A stretch of 64,000 bases of DNA. It comes from Lachnospiraceae bacterium NC2008 (GTDB lineage Bacteria; Bacillota; Clostridia; Lachnospirales; Lachnospiraceae). A program made the translations under genes and the position numbers. The DNA lies in the NCBI GenBank assembly GCA_000687675.1, contig JHWS01000003.1:1-64000 (forward strand), in the 5' to 3' direction. Positions 7,175 through 16,216 of this stretch are shown in pieces (positions within the stretch are counted from its first letter, which is position 1; each line of letters begins with the position of its first letter). The notes beneath the pieces were generated by a model. It did no database searches. It was not told where the DNA came from and saw nothing but the letters and a program-made list of their open reading frames with translations.

Positions 7175-7876
7175 ATGAAAAAATTCATTGCAGAATTTAT
7201 TGGAACATTTACTCTTGTGTTCGCAGGCTGCGGAACAGCTATGTTAGTTGGCTGTGATTATACATTTGGCTGCGGATATCTTCTTACAGCATTAGCATTT
7301 GGCCTTACAATTGTTGCTATGGCTTACTCAATCGGCAATGTGTCAGGATGCCACATTAACCCTGCTGTATCACTTGCAGTATTTATAAACAATGGTATGA
7401 CCATAGGAGAGTTTGTAGTCTACTTTATAGCACAGCTTATGGGTGCATTTGCAGGTTCAGGGGTTTTAGCACTTATCTTCCATGAGGGAAACCTTTTGGA
7501 CATGACAGGTGGATTTGCAACAAATGGTCTTGCAGGTGTTAGCGGTAGCGTAGTTGCAGGTCTTGTAGTTGAAGCAATCTTTACATTTATCTTTATTCTT
7601 GTAATTCTTGGTGTAACATCTAAGAAGGCTAATCATGGTTCATTTGCAGGTTTGGTTATAGGTCTTTCTTTAGTACTTATCCACATCGCAAGCATCGGCC
7701 TTACTGGAACATCTGTTAACCCAGCAAGAAGCTTTGGTCCAGCCATTGTTTCTACTATTATAATGGGAAGTGGCTCAGCTCTTACAGAACTTTGGGTATT
7801 CTTTGTAGGACCATTTGTTGGTGCAATAATAGCAGCCCTTGTTCATAAATATTTTGAATCAGGAAAAGAAGACTAA
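7175..7876 (+). CDS. Aquaporin (MIP family, AqpZ-like)
   Basis: A 233-residue six-helix channel with both NPA boxes, HINPAVS and SVNPARS. The residues that line the selectivity filter match water-selective AqpZ: Phe in ALAFGLT, His in LIHIASI, Thr in TSVNPAR and the Arg after the second NPA. It therefore probably passes water rather than glycerol, and no glycerol genes are nearby. It is a single-gene unit with TATAAT at 7113-7118, a good AAGGAAAGG ribosome site and its own terminator. Confidence 0.92.
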   Translation: MKKFIAEFIGTFTLVFAGCGTAMLVGCDYTFGCGYLLTALAFGLTIVAMAYSIGNVSGCHINPAVSLAVFINNGMTIGEFVVYFIAQLMGAFAGSGVLALIFHEGNLLDMTGGFATNGLAGVSGSVVAGLVVEAIFTFIFILVILGVTSKKANHGSFAGLVIGLSLVLIHIASIGLTGTSVNPARSFGPAIVSTIIMGSGSALTELWVFFVGPFVGAIIAALVHKYFESGKED

Positions 7877-7950
7877 TTTACCTATAACTAGTGTGCCGGT
7901 CAGGCATCAAACACAACATATGTAAAAATGCTTTAGAATGTACAGTATAA

Positions 7951-7982
7951 GAGGAGTTAACATAAGCTAACTCCTCTTTTTT
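7951..7982 (+). terminator. Rho-independent terminator of the aquaporin gene
   Basis: GAGGAGTTA and TAACTCCTC form a nine-base stem around a short loop and are followed by TTTTTT. Confidence 0.9.
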
Positions 7983-7997
7983 ATGCCTTGATTTTTG

Positions 7998-8025
7998 TTG
8001 ACAATGCCCGTGTAAATGGTAAAAT
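7998..8025 (+). promoter_or_regulatory. Probable sigma-A promoter of pckA
   Basis: TTGACA at 7998-8003 and TAAAAT at 8020-8025 are separated by 16 bases. They lie about 85 bases upstream of the pckA start codon, leaving a leader long enough for the hairpin at 8043-8069. Confidence 0.6.
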
Positions 8026-8042
8026 TATTAGCGAGTGTAATG

Positions 8043-8069
8043 AAACCAAGCGATAGTGCTTTGGTTTTT
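8043..8069 (+). promoter_or_regulatory. Terminator-like hairpin in the pckA leader
   Basis: AAACCAAGC (8043-8051) pairs with GCTTTGGTTT (8058-8067) with one bulged base, and five T residues follow at 8065-8069. It sits between the predicted promoter and the ribosome site, so it could act as an attenuator. Confidence 0.45.
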
Positions 8070-8108
8070 ACGAGATAAAAAATATTAAGAAAAGAGGTAC
8101 ATTTCAAG

Positions 8109-9722
8109 ATGGCAAACATTGATTTAACACAGTATGGCATCACAGGAACAACAGAAATCGTTTACAATCCTTCTTATGAATTATTATTCGAAGAAGAGAC
8201 TAAGGCTGGTCTCGAAGGATATGAAGTAGGTAAGAACACAGAGCTTGACACAGTTAACGTTATGACTGGTGTATTCACAGGCCGTTCACCTAAAGATAAG
8301 TACATCGTTATGGATGAGAACTCTAAGGACACAGTTTGGTGGACAACAGAGGGATACAAGAATGATAACCACCCAATGACAGAGTCTACATGGGCAGCTG
8401 TTAAGGAAATCGCTAAGAAAGAGCTCTGCAACAAGAGACTTTTCGTAGTTGATGCATTCTGCGGTGCTAACGCTGATACAAGAATGGCAGTTCGTTTCAT
8501 CGTTGAGGTTGCTTGGCAGGCTCACTTTGTAAAGAACATGTTCATCGTACCTACAGACGAAGAGCTTGCTAACTTCAAGCCAGACTTCGTTGTATACAAC
8601 GCTTCTAAGGCTAAGGTTGAGAACTTCAAGGATCTCGGTCTTAACTCAGAGACATGTGTAGCATTCAACATCACATCTAAGGAACAGGTTATCATCAATA
8701 CATGGTACGGCGGAGAGATGAAGAAGGGTATGTTCTCTATGATGAACTACTACTTACCACTTAAGGGTATCGCTTCTATGCACTGCTCTGCTAACTGCGA
8801 TATGGATGGTAAGCACACAGCTATCTTCTTCGGTCTTTCAGGAACAGGTAAGACAACACTTTCTACAGATCCTAAGAGAAGACTTATCGGTGATGATGAG
8901 CACGGTTGGGATGACAACGGTGTATTCAACTTCGAAGGTGGTTGCTACGCTAAGGTTATCGGTCTTGATAAAGAGTCTGAGCCAGATATCTACAACGCAA
9001 TCAAGAGAAATGCTCTTCTTGAGAACGTAACAGTTTCTGCTGATGGTAAGATTGACTTTGATGATAAGTCAGTTACAGAGAATACTCGTGTATCTTACCC
9101 AATTTCACATATCAACAACATCGCTGCTGAGGTTAACAAGGTTTCTGCAGGTCCTGCAGCTGACAACGTAATCTTCCTTTCAGCTGATGCATTCGGAGTA
9201 CTTCCTCCAGTATCTATCCTTACACCAGAGCAGACACAGTACTACTTCCTTTCAGGATTTACTGCTAAGCTTGCTGGTACAGAGAGAGGTATCACAGAGC
9301 CAACACCTACATTCTCAGCTTGCTTCGGTCAGGCATTCCTTGAGCTTCATCCTACAAAGTACGGTGAAGAGCTTGTTAAGAAGATGAACAAGAACGGTGC
9401 TAAGGCATACCTCGTTAACACAGGTTGGAACGGAACAGGAAAGAGAATCACAATTAAGGATACACGTGGTATCATCGATGCAATCCTTAACGGTGACATC
9501 AAGACAGCTCCAACAAAGCAGATCCCAATGTTCAACTTCACAGTTCCTACAGAGCTTCCAGGTGTTGATCCTAAGATCCTTGATCCTAGAGATACATACG
9601 CTGATGCTTCTGAGTGGGAGACAAAGGCTAAAGATCTTGCTGGAAGATTCATCAAGAACTTCGAGAAGTACACAACTAACGATGCTGGTAAGGCACTCGT
9701 TGCAGCAGGTCCACAGCTCTAA
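8109..9722 (+). CDS. pckA: Phosphoenolpyruvate carboxykinase (ATP)
   Basis: Full-length (537 residues) ATP-type PEP carboxykinase, catalysing oxaloacetate + ATP to PEP + CO2 + ADP. In gut anaerobes it often runs in the CO2-fixing, ATP-forming direction. The kinase P-loop GLSGTGKT lies at 242-249, followed by the metal/Asp region IGDDEHGW. The substrate motif TGRSPKDK is near residue 57. Codon use is strongly biased to a few codons (AAG, AAC, GGT, ACA), unlike most neighbours, indicating very high expression. The gene is monocistronic between its own promoter and terminator. Confidence 0.98.
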   Translation: MANIDLTQYGITGTTEIVYNPSYELLFEEETKAGLEGYEVGKNTELDTVNVMTGVFTGRSPKDKYIVMDENSKDTVWWTTEGYKNDNHPMTESTWAAVKEIAKKELCNKRLFVVDAFCGANADTRMAVRFIVEVAWQAHFVKNMFIVPTDEELANFKPDFVVYNASKAKVENFKDLGLNSETCVAFNITSKEQVIINTWYGGEMKKGMFSMMNYYLPLKGIASMHCSANCDMDGKHTAIFFGLSGTGKTTLSTDPKRRLIGDDEHGWDDNGVFNFEGGCYAKVIGLDKESEPDIYNAIKRNALLENVTVSADGKIDFDDKSVTENTRVSYPISHINNIAAEVNKVSAGPAADNVIFLSADAFGVLPPVSILTPEQTQYYFLSGFTAKLAGTERGITEPTPTFSACFGQAFLELHPTKYGEELVKKMNKNGAKAYLVNTGWNGTGKRITIKDTRGIIDAILNGDIKTAPTKQIPMFNFTVPTELPGVDPKILDPRDTYADASEWETKAKDLAGRFIKNFEKYTTNDAGKALVAAGPQL

Positions 9723-9768
9723 GTTACAGACTTCGCTAATAGCAAGTCAAAATAACAAAACAATATAT

Positions 9769-9800
9769 GCCCGGGAAGGTTTTCCTTCCTGGGCTATTTT
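9769..9800 (+). terminator. Rho-independent terminator of pckA
   Basis: GCCCGGGAAGG and CCTTCCTGGGC form an eleven-base stem with one G-T pair around a short T-rich loop, followed by TATTTTTAT. Confidence 0.9.
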
Positions 9801-9882
9801 TATACAAACATATTAATAAAAATGTGGTAGAATATTACTTATAAACGTCGCTGACAGATGCGATAAATTAAGGGAGAGTAAT

Positions 9883-11400
9883 ATGCGTGGCATTTACACA
9901 TCAGTTAATGACATAAGAAAGCAGGTTTATGCAGAGGTTGCTAAGCTGGCTTATGACTATAAAGACGTAAAAGACCTTCAGGCTATGGAGTCTATTCCAT
10001 ATAAGATTATTCCTGGTGAGGTTTCTATCTACAGAGATTCTGTCTTTTTAGAGAGAGCTATTTTAAGAGAAAGCATGCGTCTTGCCATGGGTCTTTCTTT
10101 CAGATCTGCTGACCAGCAGGCTCCAGTTACCGAAGGTGCAGAAAAATGCGCTATCGACGCAACGTATTACGAGCCACCACTTATCAATGTTATTAAGTTT
10201 GCCTGTCACGCTTGTCCAGATAATGTTATGCACGTTACAGACGCTTGCCAGGGCTGTCTTGCACACCCATGTCAGGAAGTGTGTCCTGTAGGTGCTATTA
10301 CTATAAAGAACGGTCGCTCACACATTGACCAGAATAAGTGTGTTAAGTGCGGCAAATGCTCTTCAGTATGTCCTTACTCAGCAATTATGAAGATGCAGCG
10401 CCCTTGTGTTAAGGCCTGCGGTATGAATGCTATTAAGAGTGACGATTACGGCAGGGCTGAGATTGATCATGATAAATGCGTGTCATGCGGTATGTGCCTC
10501 GCTAACTGCCCATTTGGTGCTATAGCTGATAAGGCTCAGATATTCCAGGTTATTCAGGCTATCAAGAGTGATATGCCAGTATATGCTGCTATCGCTCCAG
10601 CAGTTTCAGGTCAGTTTGGTGCTGATTTCACGCCGGAGAAGATGCGTCCGGCATTTCAGGCACTGGGATTTGAGGATGTTGTTGAGGTTGCTATCGGTGC
10701 AGACCTCTGTACCTTAGAGGAAGCCAAAGATTTTGTTGAAAATGTTCCAGAGAAGCTTCCATTTATGGCTACATCATGCTGTCCGGCCTGGTCTATGATG
10801 GCTAAGAAGTTATATCCAACTATATCGAACTGTATTTCCATGGCTCTTACACCTATGGTACTTACAGGACGTCTTATAAAGAAGATGCACCCTGGTTGTA
10901 AGGTTGCATTTATAGGTCCTTGCGCAGCTAAGAAGCTGGAGGCTATGCGTACTTCTATACGTACGGATATAGATTTTGTACTGACATTTGAAGAAGTAAT
11001 GGGAATGTTTCAGGCTAAAGATGTTAACTTTAAGGAGCTTCCTAATGATGATACTATGCATGGTGCTTCCGGAGATGGTAGAGGATTTGCTGTTTCTGGT
11101 GGTGTTGCAAGTGCAGTGGTTAACTGTATCAAGGAAGTTTATCCTGATAAAGAGATTAAGGTTGAGAAGGCAGAAGGGCTTGCAGATTGTAGAAAGCTTC
11201 TTGCTATGGCAAAAGCAGGCAAGTACGACGGTTACCTTCTTGAAGGTATGGCATGTCCAGGAGGCTGCGTAGCCGGTGCCGGAACGATTCAGCCTATTGC
11301 CAAGTCTGCAGCATCAGTTGCTAAACATAAGGCTGTTTCTACCAATGCCCATGCTCAGCAAAGTGATTATAAAGACATTCTTGAACTATTAGAAAAATAA
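9883..11400 (+). CDS. Monomeric [FeFe] hydrogenase, group B-like
   Basis: A 505-residue ferredoxin-type [FeFe] hydrogenase that produces or consumes H2 in the cytoplasm. The N-terminal half has several Cys clusters for [4Fe-4S] centres, including CVKCGKCSSVC (153-163) and CVSCGMCLANC (199-209). The H-cluster motifs are L1 TSCCPAW (297-303), L2 GPCAAKK (345-351) and L3 EGMACPGGC (454-462). L2 has Gly where group A enzymes have Met, and L3 lacks the GGG extension, both features of group B enzymes. The proton-relay Cys in L1 is kept. Hydrogenase maturases are not in this window. Confidence 0.93.
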   Translation: MRGIYTSVNDIRKQVYAEVAKLAYDYKDVKDLQAMESIPYKIIPGEVSIYRDSVFLERAILRESMRLAMGLSFRSADQQAPVTEGAEKCAIDATYYEPPLINVIKFACHACPDNVMHVTDACQGCLAHPCQEVCPVGAITIKNGRSHIDQNKCVKCGKCSSVCPYSAIMKMQRPCVKACGMNAIKSDDYGRAEIDHDKCVSCGMCLANCPFGAIADKAQIFQVIQAIKSDMPVYAAIAPAVSGQFGADFTPEKMRPAFQALGFEDVVEVAIGADLCTLEEAKDFVENVPEKLPFMATSCCPAWSMMAKKLYPTISNCISMALTPMVLTGRLIKKMHPGCKVAFIGPCAAKKLEAMRTSIRTDIDFVLTFEEVMGMFQAKDVNFKELPNDDTMHGASGDGRGFAVSGGVASAVVNCIKEVYPDKEIKVEKAEGLADCRKLLAMAKAGKYDGYLLEGMACPGGCVAGAGTIQPIAKSAASVAKHKAVSTNAHAQQSDYKDILELLEK

Positions 11401-11461
11401 CCCTATATACTTATAACTAATGCTTGAAGATTATCTGCTAACAGGGGGTCTAGGAGATAAT

Positions 11462-12553
11462 ATGTACGACGAAGCTTTACAACAGTTAATACAGCTTAAC
11501 TTTATTCCAATCAGCCTTATTTTATTCCTGATTGTATTTTTAGTAATCAATGACAGCTACGAGCATTGGCTCACTTTATATTTCATTCCACCTTTGGTAG
11601 GAACAACTCTTCTTGTTATCATTGATAATATTGATTATTATTTCTTTAATATAACGGATAGAGGCATACTTCACAGACTTATAGCCATACTTGGTTATAA
11701 CTGTCGTATTGTTATTATGCTTTCTCTTATCTATATTGCTTTAAGAAATATCAAGAATCCTAAGAAGCATCTGCTTATTATTCCAGCTATAATAAACTTT
11801 TTTATTACTATTCTTGCTCTCTTTACAGACCTAGTGTTCTCATATGGAGAAAGCGGTGAGATTATAAGAGGACCACTGGCGTATACTCCACATATCACAT
11901 GTATATTATATTGTATCTTCCTTTTCGGATACGCAGTATATATAACTAAAAATGGACGCAACAGTGAGGCAATCATTATATTTATGACTGTTACCCTTAC
12001 TCTTCTTGGTGTCTTTGTAGAAGCTATGAACCAGCTTAGAGGTATCCTTATTGGTGTTATCTCTATGAATATCAGCTTCTACTACTTGTATATTCACATC
12101 GAGCATTATAAGGTAGATGAGATGACTGGGGCTATGAATCGTAAGTCATTCTTTGCGGCAGTTCGTCACCTTAATCAGAAAGATGGTGTGGACCTTATCT
12201 CTATCGACCTTAATGACCTTAAGAAGATTAATGATACATTTGGCCATCTTACAGGAGATGAAGCCATCAAGTCTATTGTTAACACAGTAAAGCTAACCTT
12301 CCGTAAATATAATGGTATGTATCAAATCTACCGATTAGGTGGAGATGAATTTATGGTTATATGTAAAGGAATGGAAGAGGATGTTATCCAGGATTTCATG
12401 GCAAGACTTGATGAAAATATGAGCAGATCAAAGTACACATTCTCTGCAGGACATATCAGATGGGAGCCTAATGAAACTTTTGATCAGGCCTATGCCAGAG
12501 CCGATAAGGCTATGTACAAGGTAAAGCAGGCTTATCATAACCTGAATTCATAA
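11462..12553 (+). CDS. Membrane diguanylate cyclase (GGDEF)
   Basis: Six to seven predicted membrane segments in the first 215 residues are followed by a GGDEF domain (from about 225). The active site is RLGGDEF and the phosphate-binding region contains DLNDLKKINDTFGH. It should condense two GTP to c-di-GMP. No RxxD inhibitory site is present five residues upstream of GGDEF, so product feedback may be absent. ATG 11462 is chosen because AGGAG lies five bases upstream; an earlier ATG at 11420 lacks such a site. It follows the hydrogenase gene by 61 bases. Confidence 0.88.
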   Translation: MYDEALQQLIQLNFIPISLILFLIVFLVINDSYEHWLTLYFIPPLVGTTLLVIIDNIDYYFFNITDRGILHRLIAILGYNCRIVIMLSLIYIALRNIKNPKKHLLIIPAIINFFITILALFTDLVFSYGESGEIIRGPLAYTPHITCILYCIFLFGYAVYITKNGRNSEAIIIFMTVTLTLLGVFVEAMNQLRGILIGVISMNISFYYLYIHIEHYKVDEMTGAMNRKSFFAAVRHLNQKDGVDLISIDLNDLKKINDTFGHLTGDEAIKSIVNTVKLTFRKYNGMYQIYRLGGDEFMVICKGMEEDVIQDFMARLDENMSRSKYTFSAGHIRWEPNETFDQAYARADKAMYKVKQAYHNLNS

Positions 12554-12584
12554 AATAGACTAGATTAAATACAGTAGGAACAAG

Positions 12585-14123
12585 ATGAACTTAACAGAAA
12601 AACAAAAGAAAATGCTTTATATAATATGCCAAATCCTTAAGTGGGCTGTATTTGGCATATTTTTATGTTACGATATTAAATTTATTTTTGAAAAAGCTGC
12701 TAAATATACCAATTCAGACTTTGCCTCAGAGATGATTCTTGGAAAAATATTGTCAGGAGAGCATGGTATTATAACAACCAGCTGGCATTATTCTACAGAA
12801 CTTAGAGTTTTACATGTTGCTCAAATCATGGCAATATGCTTTGGCTTTACCAGCAACTGGGCCCTGGTTAGAATAACAACAAATATAATTATCCTGGTGC
12901 TTTATTCATTAACTGGATTCTATTTTGCATATGCATTTAAGTCTAAGGATAAATATCCTTTAAGAGCATATGCACCTTTATTAGTAACTCTCTTAATACT
13001 GCCTCATTCTTTTAACTACGCAATAGTAACTATTGTAGGTATGTATTATTATCCACATTTAATAACAGTATTTCTTACTTTAGGTTTATTTTTCAGATAT
13101 CCTGACCTTAAGGAGAAAAATAGAATAAAGTACAGTCGATTTATAATGGCTGTGATTATAATACTATCAGTCTTAACTGGACTTGGTGGTTTAAGGGAAA
13201 TATGTCTTTTATATTGTCCATTGTTAATTGCGTCTTTTATATACAGAAAGCAGGATAAGACCAAGTTTAGATTGTCTATATGCATGATGTTTTGTGTATT
13301 TGTAGGCTATGGTTTAAACCTTGCTTTGAGAGTTCTAACATCTATCAGATATGTTACATACCTTCGTACAAAGGTAAAAATTCGAAGCTTTGCTGAAATC
13401 AAGGTAATTCTGTCAGATATATTCTTTGCTTTTTCTTCGAATGAGTGGAAGTGGGTTGGTGCAGTAGTAACTGTAGTAGGAATATTAAGTGTTATTTATA
13501 TTCTTATTAGAAGAAAAGATGAAACAGGGCAGAGAATAGTAGTAATGCATTATATATTGGCATTCCTTATTTATATGTGTATTTACTGCTTAACAGATAT
13601 GGAATATGCCAACAGATATAATATTCCATTTATAGTAATTGTATTTCCTATTATTTTATTGGCACTTAGCGGAAAAGATAATAAGGTAATAAAGACTATT
13701 ATTGTTTCCCTTATGTTCTGTCTGGTACTTTTCTATAACCTGAGATTTTATAAGACAGATGTATTTACAGTTGATCCAAAATATAAAGAACTGGTCAATG
13801 TAATAGAAGAAAATGGGGTATCAGAGGGATACGCATCATATTGGGATGGTAATATTTTAACTCAGTTAAGTAATGGAAATATAGAGGTTTGGGTCTTTGA
13901 TGAGTATCAGTACTTACAAAAACCATTGTTTAGTACAGGAAATAATAGAGCCTTCTTACAAAAGGTAGACCATGGAAAGCAGCTTCCAGATGGAAGAAAA
14001 TTCCTGCTTATTAATAAAGCTGAAGTTACACCATCATGGGAGGGATATTTTCCAGATGAAAATATAGTCTTTGAAACAGATGAATATATCTTGTATATAT
14101 TTGATGAGGATGAAGTGTATTAA
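12585..14123 (+). CDS. Polytopic membrane protein, unknown (possible glycan-related)
   Basis: A 512-residue protein with about eleven hydrophobic segments and a soluble C-terminal domain of about 110 residues (from YKELVNVIEENG). The topology resembles membrane glycosyltransferases of the GT-C/DUF6056 type, with a charged loop after TM1 and an extracytoplasmic tail, but no catalytic motif can be named. It lies 31 bases after the diguanylate cyclase on the same strand, so they may be co-transcribed. It is AT-rich compared with pckA. Confidence 0.6.
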   Translation: MNLTEKQKKMLYIICQILKWAVFGIFLCYDIKFIFEKAAKYTNSDFASEMILGKILSGEHGIITTSWHYSTELRVLHVAQIMAICFGFTSNWALVRITTNIIILVLYSLTGFYFAYAFKSKDKYPLRAYAPLLVTLLILPHSFNYAIVTIVGMYYYPHLITVFLTLGLFFRYPDLKEKNRIKYSRFIMAVIIILSVLTGLGGLREICLLYCPLLIASFIYRKQDKTKFRLSICMMFCVFVGYGLNLALRVLTSIRYVTYLRTKVKIRSFAEIKVILSDIFFAFSSNEWKWVGAVVTVVGILSVIYILIRRKDETGQRIVVMHYILAFLIYMCIYCLTDMEYANRYNIPFIVIVFPIILLALSGKDNKVIKTIIVSLMFCLVLFYNLRFYKTDVFTVDPKYKELVNVIEENGVSEGYASYWDGNILTQLSNGNIEVWVFDEYQYLQKPLFSTGNNRAFLQKVDHGKQLPDGRKFLLINKAEVTPSWEGYFPDENIVFETDEYILYIFDEDEVY

Positions 14124-14150
14124 AAAAGGACGCCGGCTGGCGTCCTTTTC
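14124..14150. terminator. Bidirectional terminator
   Basis: GGACGCC (14128-14134) and GGCGTCC (14139-14145) form a perfect stem with a four-base loop, flanked by A-rich and T-rich arms. It separates the convergent membrane-protein gene and thioredoxin-like gene. Confidence 0.9.
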
Positions 14151-14166
14151 TCTTGTCATAACGTTT

Positions 14167-14445
14167 TTAGTTTAAGATAAAATCAAGAGCCTGGTCTGCT
14201 GGCATAGCGCCTACGTGGCGGTCAACCTCTTCACCATCCTTAAAAAGAATAAGTGTTGGAAGGCTGCGCACTTTATACTGCTTAGCAAGTTCCATCTCTT
14301 CATCTACATCAACTATCTGAACATTCACTCCTTCAAGTTTATCTGATATGGAATTAAGTGTGGTTTTCATTTGCTGACAATATCCGCACCATGTTGCTGA
14401 AAATTCTACAAGTGTTGTTCCATTTGGGTTAATTGTTGTTGCCAT
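14167..14445 (-). CDS. Thioredoxin-like protein with CGYC active site
   Basis: A 92-residue thioredoxin fold protein: beta strand TTLVEFSATWCGYC at the N-terminus with the redox pair CGYC, and the cis-proline region RSLPTLILF. Classical thioredoxins have CGPC; Tyr in place of Pro usually shifts the redox potential. The start at 14445 is preceded by AAAGGAGG. A longer in-frame start at 14583 would overlap sufU and lacks support. It closes the SUF operon, where a dithiol reductase could serve cysteine persulfide chemistry (inference). Confidence 0.88.
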   Translation of the reverse strand: MATTINPNGTTLVEFSATWCGYCQQMKTTLNSISDKLEGVNVQIVDVDEEMELAKQYKVRSLPTLILFKDGEEVDRHVGAMPADQALDFILN

Positions 14446-14521
14446 AATCAATCCTCCTTTAATTTTTGCGAAGCAAAAATCCGAGCCCCTACGGCGAGGG
14501 GAGGATTTCTCCTCCTTTAGT

Positions 14522-14968
14522 TTATTCTTCCTCTTCTTCTTCCTCTTCATAGCCAAATGCCTCTCGAAGAGTTCTCCATCCAAGGACAGCGCATTTTACT
14601 CTGGCAGGCATATGTGAGATGTCCTGAAGAGCACCTGCTTCTTCAAGATCTTCAATCTCTTCTTCACTAGCCTTGCCTTTTATCATTTTCATGAAAGATG
14701 AAGCAAGATCAAGAGCTTCTTCCTTCTTCTTACCAATAACCATACCCAGCATAATATCTGCTGAAGCCTGTGAGATAGCACATCCGCTGCCAGTATATCC
14801 ACCGTCAACTATAGTGTCACCATCTAATTTTAATTTAAGAACTATATCGTCGCCACAGCTTGGATTAACTCCTTCAAGTGTGATGTCCGCACCCTGAATA
14901 TCAACCTTGAATTCTGGGCGAATATTGTGTTCTGTAAGTATTTCGTTATAAAAACTTCTGTCTTCCAT
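14522..14968 (-). CDS. sufU: SufU-type Fe-S scaffold / sulfur acceptor
   Basis: A 148-residue NifU/IscU-like protein with the three ligand Cys in PSCGDD, GSGCAISQ and RVKCAVLGW. In Firmicutes SufU accepts sulfur from SufS and passes it to SufBCD. The protein ends in an eight-residue poly-glutamate tail, which I do not expect in most SufU proteins. It follows sufS by 21 bases on the minus strand. Confidence 0.93.
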   Translation of the reverse strand: MEDRSFYNEILTEHNIRPEFKVDIQGADITLEGVNPSCGDDIVLKLKLDGDTIVDGGYTGSGCAISQASADIMLGMVIGKKKEEALDLASSFMKMIKGKASEEEIEDLEEAGALQDISHMPARVKCAVLGWRTLREAFGYEEEEEEEE

Positions 14969-14989
14969 CGTTTTTAATCTATATCCTTT

Positions 14990-16204
14990 TTAATTAGAAA
15001 ATCCCATTCTTGATCTTAATGTTTTAACACTTTCAAGGAATCTATCAACTTCCTCATTAGTATTATAAAACATAAAGCTTGCTCTTGCAGATGAACTAAC
15101 ACCAAGATGAGTAAGCAGTGGCTGAGCACAGTGATGGCCAGATCTGACTGCTATCTTATCTGCAGCAAGTACCTCACTAATATCATGTGGATGCACATCA
15201 TCAATTGTAAATGATATGATACCTGTATGCTCTAAAGGATTATCAGAGCCAATTATATTCACGTGAGGAATTTCCTTTAATCCGTAGAATGCACGGCTTG
15301 TAAGCTCATTTTCCAACGCCTCCATATTATCATATCCTATATAGTTAATATAGTCTATAGCGGCATCAAGACCAGCTGCCCCTGCAGCATTGACAGTTCC
15401 TGCTTCGAATTTATGAGGAAGCTCGGCATATTTTGCACCTTCTCTCGTAACAGTCTCAATCATCTCACCGCCTGAAAGGAAAGGAGGCATAGCACTAAGA
15501 AGTTCCTTACGTCCGTATAAAACACCGATTCCCATAGGTCCAAGAAGCTTGTGTCCAGAGAAAGCAAAGAAGTCTGCATCCAGCTCTCTGACGTCAATCT
15601 TCATATGTGGTGTACTCTGAGCACCATCAACAACTATTACAGCTCCCTTTTCATGAGCTATCTGTGCAATTTCTTTAATAGGATTCTTTCTTCCAAGTAC
15701 ATTGGAAACCTGGGTAATGGCAACTATCTTAGTTTTATCTGTAATCTGGCCTCGAATCTTATCTAGGTCAATAGACCCGTCCATGTCACATTCGATGAAT
15801 TTTAAGTCAGCACCTGTAGCTCTGCACACCATCTGCCATGGAAGGAGGTTGCTGTGATGCTCCATAATTGAAACAAGCACCTCATCTCCAGCCTTAACAT
15901 TACTAAGTCCATAGCTATATGCTACAAGGTTAATGCTTTCGGTTGTATTTCTAGTAAAGACTATTTCTTTTGAAAGCTTTGCTCCGATAAATGCCTTAAC
16001 CTTTTTTCTGGCATTCTCATAAACTGCTGTTGCTTCAACGCTGAGTGGATACGAACCTCTAAGAGGATTAGCATTGCTATGCTCGTAAAATGCTGCATCA
16101 GCTGCTATAACAGAAGCTGGGCGCTGAGATGTAGCCGAATTATCAAGGTATGCAAAGTCTGTATTATTAAGTAATGGAAAATCTTTTCTGTATTTATTAG
16201 CCAT
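14990..16204 (-). CDS. sufS: Cysteine desulfurase SufS
   Basis: A 404-residue group II cysteine desulfurase, PLP-dependent, which takes sulfur from cysteine to give alanine and an enzyme persulfide. The PLP lysine lies in FSGHKLLG and the active-site Cys in SGHHCAQP; HHSNLLPWQ is the N-terminal cofactor region. The length is normal. It lies between sufD and sufU with a 12-base gap to sufD, in the gene order C-B-D-S-U of the Clostridia. Confidence 0.96.
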   Translation of the reverse strand: MANKYRKDFPLLNNTDFAYLDNSATSQRPASVIAADAAFYEHSNANPLRGSYPLSVEATAVYENARKKVKAFIGAKLSKEIVFTRNTTESINLVAYSYGLSNVKAGDEVLVSIMEHHSNLLPWQMVCRATGADLKFIECDMDGSIDLDKIRGQITDKTKIVAITQVSNVLGRKNPIKEIAQIAHEKGAVIVVDGAQSTPHMKIDVRELDADFFAFSGHKLLGPMGIGVLYGRKELLSAMPPFLSGGEMIETVTREGAKYAELPHKFEAGTVNAAGAAGLDAAIDYINYIGYDNMEALENELTSRAFYGLKEIPHVNIIGSDNPLEHTGIISFTIDDVHPHDISEVLAADKIAVRSGHHCAQPLLTHLGVSSSARASFMFYNTNEEVDRFLESVKTLRSRMGFSN

Positions 16205-16216
16205 CTTTACACCAAA

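Noticed and set aside
8174-8525. Antisense ORFs across pckA
   Set aside because: They are shadows caused by strong codon bias in pckA, with no ribosome sites or domains.
14446-14583. N-terminal extension of the thioredoxin-like gene
   Set aside because: The extension overlaps sufU, is highly basic and passes through intergenic hairpins; the start at 14445 has AAAGGAGG.
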